DNA of 64,000 nucleotides from Sinosporangium album (GTDB lineage Bacteria > Actinomycetota > Actinomycetes > Streptosporangiales > Streptosporangiaceae). A program made the translations under genes and the position numbers. Location of the stretch: NCBI RefSeq assembly GCF_900100605.1, contig NZ_FNCN01000013.1:124001-188000 (forward strand). Direction: 5' to 3'. The notes under the pieces were generated by a model that was not told the DNA's origin, did not search any database, and worked only from the letters and a program-made list of their open reading frames with translations. Of the stretch, positions 1 through 8,218 are shown piece by piece. Every line of letters starts with the position of its first letter. The stretch's first letter is position 1.

Positions 1-635
1 AGGCCGGCCCGCGTGAGCGCGTGGAGGGTCCGCTCGCTGTGCGCCATCGCCTCGGGGACGAGGGGCGGCCTCGTCAGAGGCACAAGTTCGGCCAGCCAGT
101 GGTGGCGGCGGTAGAGACGCCACTGCAGTCGGTACACCTGCTCCAGTTGCTCGCGCCACCCCGCGGGAGCGGCCGTCGTCAGCGGTTCGGCACGGAACAC
201 CGAGCGGATCATGAGGAGTTCGAGCTCATCGCGGCCGGAAACATGGTGATAGAGGGACATCGGCGTCACGCCGAACCGGCCCGCGAGACCGCGCATGGAG
301 ACCGCGTCGATCCCTTCGCGGTCGGCGAGCGCGATGGCCGTCGCGACGATCCCCGGCCTCGTCAGCTCGCGGGGCGAAAGCCGTGGAGCATGTGGGGCGC
401 GGGGCGCGGCGGCCCGCACCACACTGCCCGAGCCGGGTCTGGTGACGATGAGGCCCTCGTCCCGGAGCAGGGTGAGCGCGCGGCTCGCGGTCGCCATCGC
501 GACGCCGAAGTCGCGCACGATCTGCCGTGTCGAGGGCACCCGTTCCCCGGGGCGCAGCACGCCTTCGACGATCTTCCGGCGGAGCTCGACAGCCACGCGC
601 TGGGCCGGCCGCAGTTCGTCATCCTCCACTGTCAC
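1..635 (-). CDS. GntR-TetR hybrid transcriptional regulator (C-terminus outside window)
   Basis: The frame starts at a GTG (reading VTVEDDELRPAQ) and runs off the left edge, so about 211 residues are visible. Residues ~8-70 are a GntR-type winged helix (VELRRKIVEGVLRPGERVPS followed by VRDFGVAMATASRAL). From ~85 onward there is a TetR-like segment (SMRGLAGRFGVTPMSLYHHV), followed by the start of a TetR C-terminal ligand domain. GntR-TetR fusions are known in actinomycetes as drug- or metabolite-responsive repressors. The gene faces the amidohydrolase at 771 across 135 bp and probably controls it; this is inference from divergence. A start two codons downstream (GTG at 629) is equally possible. 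Confidence 0.8.
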   Translation of the reverse strand, partial: MTVEDDELRPAQRVAVELRRKIVEGVLRPGERVPSTRQIVRDFGVAMATASRALTLLRDEGLIVTRPGSGSVVRAAAPRAPHAPRLSPRELTRPGIVATAIALADREGIDAVSMRGLAGRFGVTPMSLYHHVSGRDELELLMIRSVFRAEPLTTAAPAGWREQLEQVYRLQWRLYRRHHWLAELVPLTRPPLVPEAMAHSERTLHALTRAG

Positions 636-770
636 GGGCCCAACTGTACTAGTTCGGACGGAGGTCGCCTCGGATCCGAGGCTGGGAGTTCAGCACCTAG
701 CCAGCAGTACGGTTGAGCAAGTGCACTGCCGTGGCTACCCGGTCTTTTCGCCCATCCATACGGTGTATAC

Positions 771-2195
771 ATGACCCACGACAGAACACCCCTGGCTCTC
801 ACCCATGTCACCGTGATCGACGTCACCGGCGGCCCGTCTCAACCGGACCAGACCGTCCTCGTGGTCGACGGCACGATCGCGGCGGTGGGTCCCGAGCCGC
901 ACGTCGTGATCCCGCCCGGGGCCAGGATCCATGACCTGAGTGGGCGGCACGTACTGCCGGGCCTGACCGACATGCATGTGCACAGCGAGTCGGCCGGGGA
1001 TGACGAACGGCACTTCCCCGCGGTCTACATCGCCAACGGCGTGACGACGGTCCGCGAGATGTGGGGGAAACCGTACCTCCACGAATGGCGGCGACGGACG
1101 TCTGCCGGCGAAATGCTCGGACCTCGCTCGTTCATCGCCGGCCCGATCGTGGACGGATCTCCCGCCCTGTGGGAGGACGTCCCCATAGATGCACCGATCA
1201 CCACGGTCACCACCGAGGCGGAGGCCAGGCGTGCCGTGAGTGCGGCCAGAGACGGCGGGGCCGACTTCGTGAAGGTGTACTCCCGGCTGGAGCGTGAGCC
1301 GTATTTCGCGCTGCTGCGGGAGGCCGCCAGGCAGGACATGACAGTCGTCGGCCACCGGTCGGACCGGGTGCCGCTCGCGGAGCAGATCGGCTCGGGCCAG
1401 CGGTCCTTCGAACACGTCCACGGCCTGTGGCCGGCCACCTCCGACGACGTGGAGCGGCTGGAGGCCGCCATGGCCAGGATCTCCCCTCAGCCCGGCTTCT
1501 ACTACGCCGACTGGTTCAGGCGGATCAACGAGGTGGAGTGGGAGTCGGTAGGGCGTTACAGTCCGGCGTCCGCCGCGGCGCTGTTCGAGCGCATGGTCGC
1601 CGAGGACGTCGCCTACTGCCCGACGCTCACCATGCACGCGGCGGTCGACCTGCCGGAGTGGATGCGGCTGGACGACGAACGGCTCGCCTACATGACCCCT
1701 GATACGCCTGCCATATGGTCATTCGTCCGGGACCAGATCTTCCATGGCGGAGGACGAAGTGCCGACGAGGCGGCGAAGCGGCGCATGCTGTTCGACCATC
1801 GGCGGGCGGCGGTCGCGGCCATGGACGAGGCGGGCGTGCGGTTGCTGGCCGGTACGGACGCGGTCACCCCCGGCCTGTTCCCGGGCTTCGCGCTGCACGA
1901 TGAGCTCGAGTTCATGGTCGGCGCCGGGCTGACGCCGATGCGCGCCCTCCAGACCGCGACACTCGAACCCGCCAGGTTCCTCGGTTGTGAGCGGACATCC
2001 GGGACGGTCGAGCCGGGCAAGGCGGCCGACCTCGTGATCCTTTCCGCCGACCCACTGGCCGACATCCGGAACACCCGGCGCATCCACGCGGTCGTCGCCG
2101 CCGGCCGGTACGTCGGGCCGGACGAGCGTCGGCGACTTCTTGAGACCGCGGCTGACATCGCGGCGGCCACGCCGGAGGAGGAGAGCGCGCGATGA
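771..2195 (+). CDS. Metal-dependent amidohydrolase (imidazolonepropionase-like)
   Basis: This 474-residue protein has the full amidohydrolase signature: the HxH metal motif at H69/H71 (LTDMHVHSES), the bridging lysine around K168 (FVKVYSRL), metal or substrate histidines near H195 and H215, and the catalytic Asp near D363 (LLAGTDAVTPG). It ends with the usual small beta domain (VEPGKAADLVIL). Such enzymes hydrolyse amide or related bonds in a TIM barrel; the substrate cannot be read from the sequence. The ATG lies directly after CGGTGTATAC with no Shine-Dalgarno, so the mRNA may be leaderless. The next gene overlaps its stop by 4 nt (ATGA), which indicates translational coupling. Confidence 0.88.
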   Translation: MTHDRTPLALTHVTVIDVTGGPSQPDQTVLVVDGTIAAVGPEPHVVIPPGARIHDLSGRHVLPGLTDMHVHSESAGDDERHFPAVYIANGVTTVREMWGKPYLHEWRRRTSAGEMLGPRSFIAGPIVDGSPALWEDVPIDAPITTVTTEAEARRAVSAARDGGADFVKVYSRLEREPYFALLREAARQDMTVVGHRSDRVPLAEQIGSGQRSFEHVHGLWPATSDDVERLEAAMARISPQPGFYYADWFRRINEVEWESVGRYSPASAAALFERMVAEDVAYCPTLTMHAAVDLPEWMRLDDERLAYMTPDTPAIWSFVRDQIFHGGGRSADEAAKRRMLFDHRRAAVAAMDEAGVRLLAGTDAVTPGLFPGFALHDELEFMVGAGLTPMRALQTATLEPARFLGCERTSGTVEPGKAADLVILSADPLADIRNTRRIHAVVAAGRYVGPDERRRLLETAADIAAATPEEESAR

Positions 2196-2767
2196 GGCGC
2201 GACGCTATGCCGGCAGACCCCGGCGACCACGACCAGGCATCGGAGGACGCCGCCAGGCGCGCCGTACGCGTGCTCACCGCCGCGTTCTCCAAGGACGACC
2301 TCATCCGCTGGCTCATGCCGTCCACCTCCAGCCGGCTGTTCGAGTCCGTGGTGGCCGAATCTGCCGCTGTCGGTGGTCTTGACGTTCTGGACGAGGTCGC
2401 GGCGGCGGTATGGCTCCCATGGCCCGCGGATGACCCGCAGGCCGAGCCGCCAACGCACCTGCCTTTCCGCCTGAGGAAATACGTGGAGCTCACCGCCCCC
2501 CGGCACCCGAGTGGCCGCGATCACCTTTACTTGCAGTTCCTCGGCGTGCACCCAGACAGTCAAGGGCTCGGCATCGGTTCCTCCCTGCTCGCCCGCGGCC
2601 TCACGCGAGCCGACGACGCCGGCCTGCCCGTTTTCCTGGAAGCGGGCTCGCCGCAAAACGTGAGGCTGTACGAACGGCATGCGTTCGAGCCGCTCGGAGA
2701 CCCGATCGTCTTTCCCGACGGCCCCACCATCTGGCCGATGCTGCGCGAGCCGCGACGTCGCGCCTGA
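2192..2767 (+). CDS. GNAT family N-acetyltransferase
   Basis: This 191-residue protein has the GNAT acetyl-CoA signature near residues 113-135 (YLQFLGVHPDSQGLGIGSSL) and a typical C-terminal beta strand and helix (NVRLYERHAFEPLG). Its ATG overlaps the amidohydrolase stop (ATGA), so the two form an operon and the acetylated substrate may belong to the same pathway. The family covers small-molecule and protein acetylation; no specific substrate is indicated. Confidence 0.85.
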   Translation: MRRDAMPADPGDHDQASEDAARRAVRVLTAAFSKDDLIRWLMPSTSSRLFESVVAESAAVGGLDVLDEVAAAVWLPWPADDPQAEPPTHLPFRLRKYVELTAPRHPSGRDHLYLQFLGVHPDSQGLGIGSSLLARGLTRADDAGLPVFLEAGSPQNVRLYERHAFEPLGDPIVFPDGPTIWPMLREPRRRA

Positions 2768-3053
2768 CCGCCATTGGCGGCGAGGCCCCCGCGACCGGCT
2801 TACGCGGACGGGATGGTCTCCCGCTGGTGTGCGAGGCTGCCGCCCCGAGCGCACGTTGGCCAACCCGGTGGCGTCGCGGTGTCGCCCACGCCGTCCGGCG
2901 CAGGAGGGCGGATCCCGGAAGGGGCTCACCGCGCGGCGTCTCCACCGCCCTCGGCGGGTAGCCCGGTCCGGGAAACGTGACCCGGGGCACACGGCGCGGG
3001 CGTGGGCGGGGGTTCGCGTCAGAGCATGTCAGAGGCCGGCTGAGCCTGTGAGT
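2768..3053. other. Intergenic stretch with no gene seen
   Basis: The space between the acetyltransferase and the convergent DUF2218 gene (to 3102) is GC-rich and shows no frame with coding character and no recognisable motif until the 16-bp repeat array begins at 3054. Two stray copies of GTCAGAG also occur at 3018 and 3028. Confidence 0.5.
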
Positions 3054-3115
3054 GTCAGAGCATGTGCATGTCAGAGCGTGTGCGTGTCAGAGCGTGTGCG
3101 TGTCAGAGCGTGGGG
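3054..3115. repeat. 16-bp tandem repeat at the 3' end of the DUF2218 gene
   Basis: Units beginning GTCAGAGC start at 3054, 3070, 3086 and 3102, an exact 16-bp period (consensus GTCAGAGCGTGTGCGT). The last unit covers the stop codon of the minus-strand DUF2218 gene. The array probably grew by slippage. No T-run or hairpin marks it as a terminator. Confidence 0.85.
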
Positions 3116-3393
3116 ACGAACTGCCAGATGACCTTGAGGTTGTCGCGCTGTCCGAAGCCTTCGAGGTGGCGTCCGATGATGTCCTCCACGATGGCGAGGC
3201 TCTCGGCGTCGTCCGCGATCGCCCGCATGGTGAGCACGCCCTCGCCCGCCGACACCACGCCCCGGCCCATGTCGAACGTGAGGTGGCCCTCCGTCTCGGT
3301 GTAGTCGGCCTGGATCTTGCGGCCGAGGTGCGAGCAGAGCTGCTTGAGGTAGCGCTCCGGGCGGTCCGTCGCCACCGTCGCAATCGATTCCAC
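3103..3393 (-). CDS. DUF2218 family protein, iron-box controlled
   Basis: This 96-residue protein matches the DUF2218 pattern: an N-terminal ATDRPERYLKQLCSHLGRK motif, a central GEGVLTMRA strand and a C-terminal EDIIGRHLEGFGQRDNLKV. The GTG at 3393 is chosen because GGAAGGATCT sits 3-12 nt upstream; an ATG at 3408 would lie almost inside the iron box. DUF2218 proteins are small, of unknown biochemical role, and often neighbour siderophore genes in Actinobacteria. An iron box lies 18 bp upstream, and the FhuF-like gene diverges from the same region, so a role in iron limitation is likely (inference). Confidence 0.85.
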   Translation of the reverse strand: MESIATVATDRPERYLKQLCSHLGRKIQADYTETEGHLTFDMGRGVVSAGEGVLTMRAIADDAESLAIVEDIIGRHLEGFGQRDNLKVIWQFVPTL

Positions 3394-3411
3394 GGGAGAT
3401 CCTTCCATCGG

Positions 3412-3430
3412 TTAGATTAGGCTTACCTTA
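3412..3430 (-). promoter_or_regulatory. IdeR/DmdR1-type iron box for the DUF2218 gene
   Basis: TTAGATTAGGCTTACCTTA matches the actinobacterial iron-box consensus TTAGGTTAGGCTAACCTAA at 16 of 19 positions. It lies just upstream of the DUF2218 start, where Fe(II)-loaded IdeR/DmdR1 would block transcription when iron is plentiful. Confidence 0.8.
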
Positions 3431-3528
3431 CCGCTCCGGCCCGCAGGGGGCCGTGAGAGACCGGTCTGTTCGGCCTGCCCGTGAGAGCAGGACATTCAGG
3501 AGGGCGGCGGGTCCACCGGTCTTGAAAC

Positions 3529-3547
3529 TAAGGTTAGGCTTACCTAA
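3529..3547 (+). promoter_or_regulatory. IdeR/DmdR1-type iron box for the FhuF-like gene
   Basis: TAAGGTTAGGCTTACCTAA matches the consensus TTAGGTTAGGCTAACCTAA at 17 of 19 positions. It ends 23 bp before the FhuF-like ATG at 3571. Two boxes in one divergent promoter region strongly suggest joint iron repression. Confidence 0.87.
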
Positions 3548-3570
3548 GCCGAGTCTGACAGGGGTGCTGG

Positions 3571-4329
3571 ATGTCCGTCGTCGCCGACAGTCCGCTCAGC
3601 GGGCTCTCCGGCCTGCTGGCCAGGGCCGCCGAGGATCGCGGTGGCACGTTCGGCGTGCATCCCGGCCTCGTGGTGGAGTCCTGCGCCGACTGGTCGCGCA
3701 CGGCCGACCTCGTGCGGGAGCCGTACGACGAGCTGCGCGGGCTGATCGAGGCCCACGCCCGGCGCAACCAGGACGCCTCCCTCCACGTGGCCGCCGCGCT
3801 GCTGTGGAAGGGGTTCGGCTACTGGCAGACGCTGCCCATGACCCTCGGCTGGGCGCTCAACCGCAGAGTGCCGCTGACGAGATTCGAGGACATGCTCTAC
3901 CGGATCGCCGACGACGGCCGGGTGACCATCGCCTCCACCGCGGTCACCATGGCCGTGCTGCCCGACGACGCGTTCGCGGGCGCACCCGGCACCATCGTCG
4001 TGAGCGATCTCGGGGAGACCCTCAGGCAGTCCCTCCGCGCCGTGCAGGCACCGGTGATCAAGGCCATCAACGCGGTGTCCCGCGTCGGGGAGCGCACCCT
4101 GTGGGGATCGACCGCCGAAGCGCTGGTCCAACCGCTGCGGGCCTACGCCGCCGAGCTGCCGGGCGACCCCGTCGTCGACGTGCCCACCCTCCTCGGGCTG
4201 GTCGACAAGCCGGTCAGAAACCTCATCCAGATCATCGACAGCGGCACCGGCTACCGCCGGCGCACGTGCTGCATGTGGGTGAAGGTGCCGGGCGCGGAGG
4301 CGTGCGCCACCTGCTGTCTCGCCAGATAG
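3571..4329 (+). CDS. FhuF-like ferric-siderophore reductase ([2Fe-2S] protein)
   Basis: This 252-residue protein ends in the hallmark FhuF C-terminal cysteine pattern CC-x10-C-x2-C (TCCMWVKVPGAEACATCC), which binds a [2Fe-2S] cluster. The N-terminal ~200 residues are helical and typical of actinobacterial FhuF relatives. Members reduce Fe(III) in siderophores taken into the cytoplasm. The upstream iron box supports expression under iron starvation. No siderophore transporter or synthetase is in the window, so the cognate siderophore is unknown. The gene ends 17 bp from the convergent cysteine dioxygenase. Confidence 0.87.
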   Translation: MSVVADSPLSGLSGLLARAAEDRGGTFGVHPGLVVESCADWSRTADLVREPYDELRGLIEAHARRNQDASLHVAAALLWKGFGYWQTLPMTLGWALNRRVPLTRFEDMLYRIADDGRVTIASTAVTMAVLPDDAFAGAPGTIVVSDLGETLRQSLRAVQAPVIKAINAVSRVGERTLWGSTAEALVQPLRAYAAELPGDPVVDVPTLLGLVDKPVRNLIQIIDSGTGYRRRTCCMWVKVPGAEACATCCLAR

Positions 4330-4346
4330 CGCACACCCCCGCCTCG

Positions 4347-4910
4347 TCAGGCCACGTTCTCCGCGGGCTCGTGGGCCTCGTCGGCCTCGCTGTCCAGGGA
4401 GGCCAGGCCGGCCTCGCCGTCCAGGGGGCGCAGCTCGTCGGCGTAACTCACCGACGTCCTGCGCATCACCCCCGTCGCGCTGATCGAATACTGCCCGAGC
4501 CGCCACAGCGGCGGCGAATAGGCGTGGATCGACACGCTGCTCTCCAGCGCGCCGGTCAGCCGGTGGATGTGGTCAGGTCCGAACGAGAATGACTCGCCCT
4601 CGCTCACCACGGTTTCCAGGTGCTCGCCGCCAATGCGCGGATTGCACTCGCGGAGCGCTCCCGCGACCACGCGCACCGCTCCCGAGGAGATGTCGTGGTC
4701 GTGCCAGCCTGTGTCGTCCTCCGGCCGCCAGCACAGCAGCCAGATGTCGACATACGCGTCCCGGTAGAGCGACACGTAGTGCCGCCCGTCCTCGGCATCG
4801 GGAAAACCGACGTGTTCCTTCCACAGCTCCGGCGAGGCCGCCACCCCGTCGACGAGGTCGTGGAGCTCCCTGCGGTCCAGCGCCCGCTCGGGCAGTCCCA
4901 CCCAGCTCAT
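4347..4910 (-). CDS. Cysteine dioxygenase type I (cupin)
   Basis: This 187-residue protein carries the cupin iron site H70-x-H72 (TGWHDHDISSGAVRVVAG) and a second-motif histidine in GPDHIHRLTG (H114/H116), as in cysteine dioxygenase type I. The enzyme oxidises L-cysteine to cysteine sulfinate with Fe(II) and O2. A 22-residue frame overlaps its start by ATGA, and an amidohydrolase lies 26 bp further upstream on the same strand, so the three are probably co-transcribed. Confidence 0.88.
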   Translation of the reverse strand: MSWVGLPERALDRRELHDLVDGVAASPELWKEHVGFPDAEDGRHYVSLYRDAYVDIWLLCWRPEDDTGWHDHDISSGAVRVVAGALRECNPRIGGEHLETVVSEGESFSFGPDHIHRLTGALESSVSIHAYSPPLWRLGQYSISATGVMRRTSVSYADELRPLDGEAGLASLDSEADEAHEPAENVA

Positions 4911-4975
4911 CGCGGCACTCCCCGGTCGGAGGGCCGCGCACAGGATGTCATGCCCGGGACCTGGCTCGTGTTCAT
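4907..4975 (-). CDS. Small upstream frame coupled to cysteine dioxygenase (possible leader peptide)
   Basis: This 22-codon frame (starting MNTSQVPGMTSC) is preceded by GGAAGGAG eight nucleotides before its ATG, the best ribosome site in this neighbourhood. Its TGA overlaps the ATG of cysteine dioxygenase (ATGA). It contains one cysteine (Cys12). Cysteine-responsive leader peptides are known before sulfur genes in actinobacteria, but those usually hold several cysteines, so here it may act only as a translational coupler. It is too short to be recognised by homology. Confidence 0.45.
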   Translation of the reverse strand: MNTSQVPGMTSCARPSDRGVPR

Positions 4976-5001
4976 CGACGCGACTCCTTCCATCGTGGGA
5001 A

Positions 5002-5970
5002 CTACCTGGTTCTCGCGGTTCCGGCGCTGATGTCGGCCGGAGTCTCTGCGCCCGCCCGTACGGCCGCGCCCGCGCGGCCGAGCAGGCGGAGAGGGTTGGC
5101 GATTCGGATCATGCGTTCGGCGGCACGGCCGAGCCCCGGATCCGGGGCGGTGGCATAAGGTTCGTCGGAGCCGTTCACGACGACGTCGACGCCGAGTTCG
5201 CGGATGACCGCGTCGATCGCCCGGGGCCCATACGACGAGGTTTCCACGAAGACGCCGGGGTCCACGCGGCCCCGCCCGGGCCCGCCGCGGTTGATCAGCC
5301 GCTCCGAGTGCAGCGGCGCGAGCCCCGCGAGCAGCGCGAAGCACACCCGCAGCCGCGGATGCTCCGCCCGCCCGACCGCCAGGAACGCGTGCCAGGCCGC
5401 ATGCATCTGCTGCACGTACGGCACCAGCGCCGGCCACCAGGCCGGCTCCCCGGCGGCCCGCGCCGCCACCGGCCCCGGATGCACGAACAGCGGCAGCCCG
5501 CGCTCCTCCAGCACGCGCAGCAGCGGCCCCGCCCGCAGCAGGCCGGCGGCGTCGGCGACCGCGGTCGCGGGGAGCTGCAGGCCGACCGCCCCCCGGTCGA
5601 GGTCGGCGGCGAGCCGAGCCGGATCCGGCTCGCTCAGGCAGGTCGCCGCCCACACCCCGAAGGGCGCCGGCAGCGACAGGGCCCCCTCGTGGTAAGCGTC
5701 GAGAATCGGCCACGCCTCCTCGGGAGGCAGGTATTCCACTCCGAGCGGGCTCGACAGCCCCACCAGGGCCAGTCGCAGCCCGCGGTTGCGGGCGGCGCGG
5801 CGGGTCACGTCGTGGTCGCGGGGATCCACCTTGTACGGCGGCTCGCCCGGCAGATGGAGCGTCCATCCGTCCGGTCCGCCGAGGAACGGGGGAGCGGAAC
5901 GCGACCGCAGCGCCCGCACGAAGGCGGGCGTCCACAGGTGCTGGTGCACGTCGACGGCCACAGATGACAT
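5002..5970 (-). CDS. Amidohydrolase-family TIM-barrel protein (COG2159-like)
   Basis: This 322-residue protein has an N-terminal HxH (VDVHQHLW, H8/H10), a mid-protein metal histidine (LPLFVHPGPV) and a late Asp (VNGSDEPYA), as in the ACMSD/amidohydrolase-2 group of decarboxylases and hydrolases. The start is ATG at 5970. The substrate is unknown. It diverges from the LacI-type regulator at 6065, its probable repressor, and is followed closely by the small frame and cysteine dioxygenase. Confidence 0.83.
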   Translation of the reverse strand: MSSVAVDVHQHLWTPAFVRALRSRSAPPFLGGPDGWTLHLPGEPPYKVDPRDHDVTRRAARNRGLRLALVGLSSPLGVEYLPPEEAWPILDAYHEGALSLPAPFGVWAATCLSEPDPARLAADLDRGAVGLQLPATAVADAAGLLRAGPLLRVLEERGLPLFVHPGPVAARAAGEPAWWPALVPYVQQMHAAWHAFLAVGRAEHPRLRVCFALLAGLAPLHSERLINRGGPGRGRVDPGVFVETSSYGPRAIDAVIRELGVDVVVNGSDEPYATAPDPGLGRAAERMIRIANPLRLLGRAGAAVRAGAETPADISAGTARTR

Positions 5971-5990
5971 CCTTCCCCTTAATCCCTACT

Positions 5991-6009
5991 GAGAATATAG
6001 GTTAATCTC
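5991..6009. promoter_or_regulatory. Imperfect inverted repeat between amidohydrolase and LacI-type regulator
   Basis: GAGAATATAGGTTAATCTC has GAGA/TCTC arms with an AT-rich centre, unlike the GC-rich surroundings. It sits between the two divergent starts (5970 and 6065). It is a plausible operator for the regulator at 6065, though it lacks the CG centre of classical LacI sites. Confidence 0.4.
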
Positions 6010-6064
6010 ATTGTGTTGATCCGCAATCCATCTCGCCCTGTGTGGAACGACATACGCTGATCTG

Positions 6065-7111
6065 ATGCCGTCGAGAAAAAGAGCGACCATACGTGAAGTG
6101 GCGCGGGCCACCGGTCTGTCTCCGGCAGCCGTCTCCTACGCGCTGCGCGGCCTGCAGGTCTCCGAGGAGACCATCGCCCGTGTACGGCGGGCCGCGGCCG
6201 AACTCGGCTACGAGGCCGACCCCATCGCCCGCGCCCTCGCCAGCGGGCGCACCGGCATGATCGGCCTGCTCTGCGGATCACTGGAGGACCTCTGGCAGCA
6301 GTCCCTCGCCGTCGGCATCGGCCGCGGGCTCCGGGACAACGACCGATACGCGCTCATTCTCGACGCCGCGGGCGACCCGCGCCGGGAATACATGCTGGCG
6401 CGCCAGCTCCGCGACCAGCGCGTCGACGGGCTCATCGTGCAGCCGGTCGACCCGGCTTCGCCGTACTGGGGCGAACTCTGCGAAAGCATGCCGGTCGTCG
6501 CCATCGGCGACGCCCTGGCGGAAGCGCCCTCCGCAGGGGAGGTCGTCTTCGACAACCGCGCCGGGGTGACGATGGCGCTCGAACACCTGCGGGCCCGCGG
6601 CCACCGGCGCATCGCCGTACTCACACCGACCCGGGCCAGCACCCCCGACCGGCCGGCCGACGTCCACGTCACCGCCGAAGCGCGCCGCCTCGGCCTCGAC
6701 ATCACCGTGGTCACCGCCGCCCAGTCGGCGCACGGGGCGGCCGAGGCCGCCGGCGCCCTCCTCGACAGGCCCGCGGACGAGCGGCCCCACGCGGTGTTCT
6801 GCTTCGCCGACTCGATCGCCTACGGCGTGTACGCCGCCGCGTCCACGCGCGGCCTGCGCATCCCCGATGACCTTTCCGTCATGGGATACGACGACCATCC
6901 GATGTCGGCCCTGCTCACGCCCGGGCTCACCAGCGTCAACTGGGACATCGACGGCATTGTGCGCGCCGCCGTACGCCTCGTCGTGGAGGCCGTCGACGCC
7001 GACGGGCAGACCACCCGCCGGCGTCGCGTCGTCCAGGCACCCGACCTCAGGGAACGCGGGTCGGTCGGGGGCGGTCCCGCGTACGCCACGGGCCCCGTCA
7101 GCCGGGAATGA
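6065..7111 (+). CDS. LacI family transcriptional regulator
   Basis: This 348-residue protein has the LacI-type HTH at residues 8-30 (TIREVARATGLSPAAVSYAL) with the hinge (ELGYEADPIARALASGRT). A periplasmic-binding-like effector domain follows (DGLIVQPVD, FDNRAGVTMALEHL, VMGYDDHPMSALLTPGLTSV). It probably binds a small ligand and controls the divergent amidohydrolase-CDO unit. No ribosome site precedes the ATG. It overlaps the convergent holin-like gene by 14 nt at the 3' end. Confidence 0.87.
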   Translation: MPSRKRATIREVARATGLSPAAVSYALRGLQVSEETIARVRRAAAELGYEADPIARALASGRTGMIGLLCGSLEDLWQQSLAVGIGRGLRDNDRYALILDAAGDPRREYMLARQLRDQRVDGLIVQPVDPASPYWGELCESMPVVAIGDALAEAPSAGEVVFDNRAGVTMALEHLRARGHRRIAVLTPTRASTPDRPADVHVTAEARRLGLDITVVTAAQSAHGAAEAAGALLDRPADERPHAVFCFADSIAYGVYAAASTRGLRIPDDLSVMGYDDHPMSALLTPGLTSVNWDIDGIVRAAVRLVVEAVDADGQTTRRRRVVQAPDLRERGSVGGGPAYATGPVSRE

Positions 7112-7469
7112 TCAGGTCGAGGATCCAGCTCACCACGGCCACGATGACCGCGCCGACGAGGGCCGACCAGAAACCGTCCACATGGAAGGGCAGATTGAGC
7201 TGTTCGGCGATCCAACTGGTGAACAGCAGCAGGGCCCCGTTCACGATGAGCGCGAACAACCCGAGGGTGAGCACGTAGAACGCGCATCCGATGGTCTGGA
7301 CGATCGGCTTGATCACGGCGTTGACGAGACCGAAGATCAACGCCACGGCCAGCAGCGTGCCGAGGCCCTTGGCCGTGGTCGAGGCCGTCACCTCGATCCC
7401 CGACACGAGCTGGGTCGCGACCCACAGGGCCACGGCCACGATCACGGTTTTCACAATGAATCTGATCAC
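7098..7469 (-). CDS. Phage-holin-family membrane protein (4 TM)
   Basis: This 123-residue hydrophobic protein has four predicted membrane helices (starting at residues ~3, ~35, ~62 and ~98), with the FGLVNAVIKPIVQTIG and LTLGLFALIVNGALL signatures of the PF04020 holin-superfamily proteins common on actinobacterial chromosomes. Its function there is unknown; it is not evidence of a prophage. Confidence 0.85.
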   Translation of the reverse strand: MIRFIVKTVIVAVALWVATQLVSGIEVTASTTAKGLGTLLAVALIFGLVNAVIKPIVQTIGCAFYVLTLGLFALIVNGALLLFTSWIAEQLNLPFHVDGFWSALVGAVIVAVVSWILDLIIPG

Positions 7470-7936
7470 GCTTGGGCATCCTCACATCGATGATCGGCCG
7501 TGCGGAGGATCGCAGGCCGGTAGGGGATAGATCAGTACATTTGCAACACCGGCGCCGGTGGGGGGATCGGCACCGGCGGCGGTCTTGGCGGCCACCGACG
7601 CTCTCGCGCCCGTGCCCGTGGCCCTGCGGGCGAGGTGGCGACCGCGCCCGTGGCGACGTGGCCCGCGTTCACCTTCCGCACCCCCCACCGATCGGCCTCT
7701 GCTTGCCAGTCTGATAGGTCCGGCGTGAACGCGTGGAGACCCGATTCCGACGCGGGATGTGAATGGATCCGCCCAGTGAGTCGGCAAGATCAGGGTGCGA
7801 CACCCCGTGAGTCTGCCCGGCGGTGACTACGCGTAGTCATCCATTCGGAAAGTAGGCACCACCGCACCGCCGGTTGTTCACAGGTGGGTGAGATCGTAGG
7901 TGAAGGGGCAGGTAGCTCACGGGGGTGGAAGTTTCC
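7470..7936. other. Intergenic stretch with one perfect palindrome
   Basis: No coding frame is convincing in this interval. The only notable element is the perfect 14-bp palindrome CACCGGCGCCGGTG at 7547-7560. A weak promoter-like TTGTTC-N17-TAGGTG lies shortly before the next gene. Confidence 0.4.
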
Positions 7937-8218
7937 ATGGAAATGAAAGAACGTGACCTTTCCGCGCTGTCGACCAGGGAACTGCATGATCGGGCCGTGG
8001 CCTACGCGGTACGGCGCGGCGATCTCGGGTTCCTCTGGCGCCTTCTGAAGGCCATCCCGGCCGCTGAGGCGGCGAGCGGTCACAGCGGAGAGTCGGCCAA
8101 CGACCTGAGCAGGGTGTCCGCGCTGCTCAGCGACGTCCTCTCGGCCGGGGAAGGTCATCTGGGCGAGGCGCTCCGCCCGGTGTACATCGACTACCTTGGT
8201 AGACACGACGACGCTTGA
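7937..8218 (+). CDS. Small conserved-looking protein of unknown function
   Basis: The frame encodes 93 residues from the ATG at 7937, which has GGAAG five nucleotides upstream; an in-frame GTG at 7925 is an alternative. It is helical and charged (KERDLSALSTRELHDRAVAY, LLSDVLSAGEGHLGEALRPV) with no transmembrane segment or known motif. Codon use is normal for the genome. No operon partner exists. Confidence 0.6.
   Translation: MEMKERDLSALSTRELHDRAVAYAVRRGDLGFLWRLLKAIPAAEAASGHSGESANDLSRVSALLSDVLSAGEGHLGEALRPVYIDYLGRHDDA

Noticed and set aside
7098-7469. Prophage lysis gene
   Set aside because: PF04020 holin-like proteins are common chromosomal genes in actinobacteria and no phage genes are nearby.
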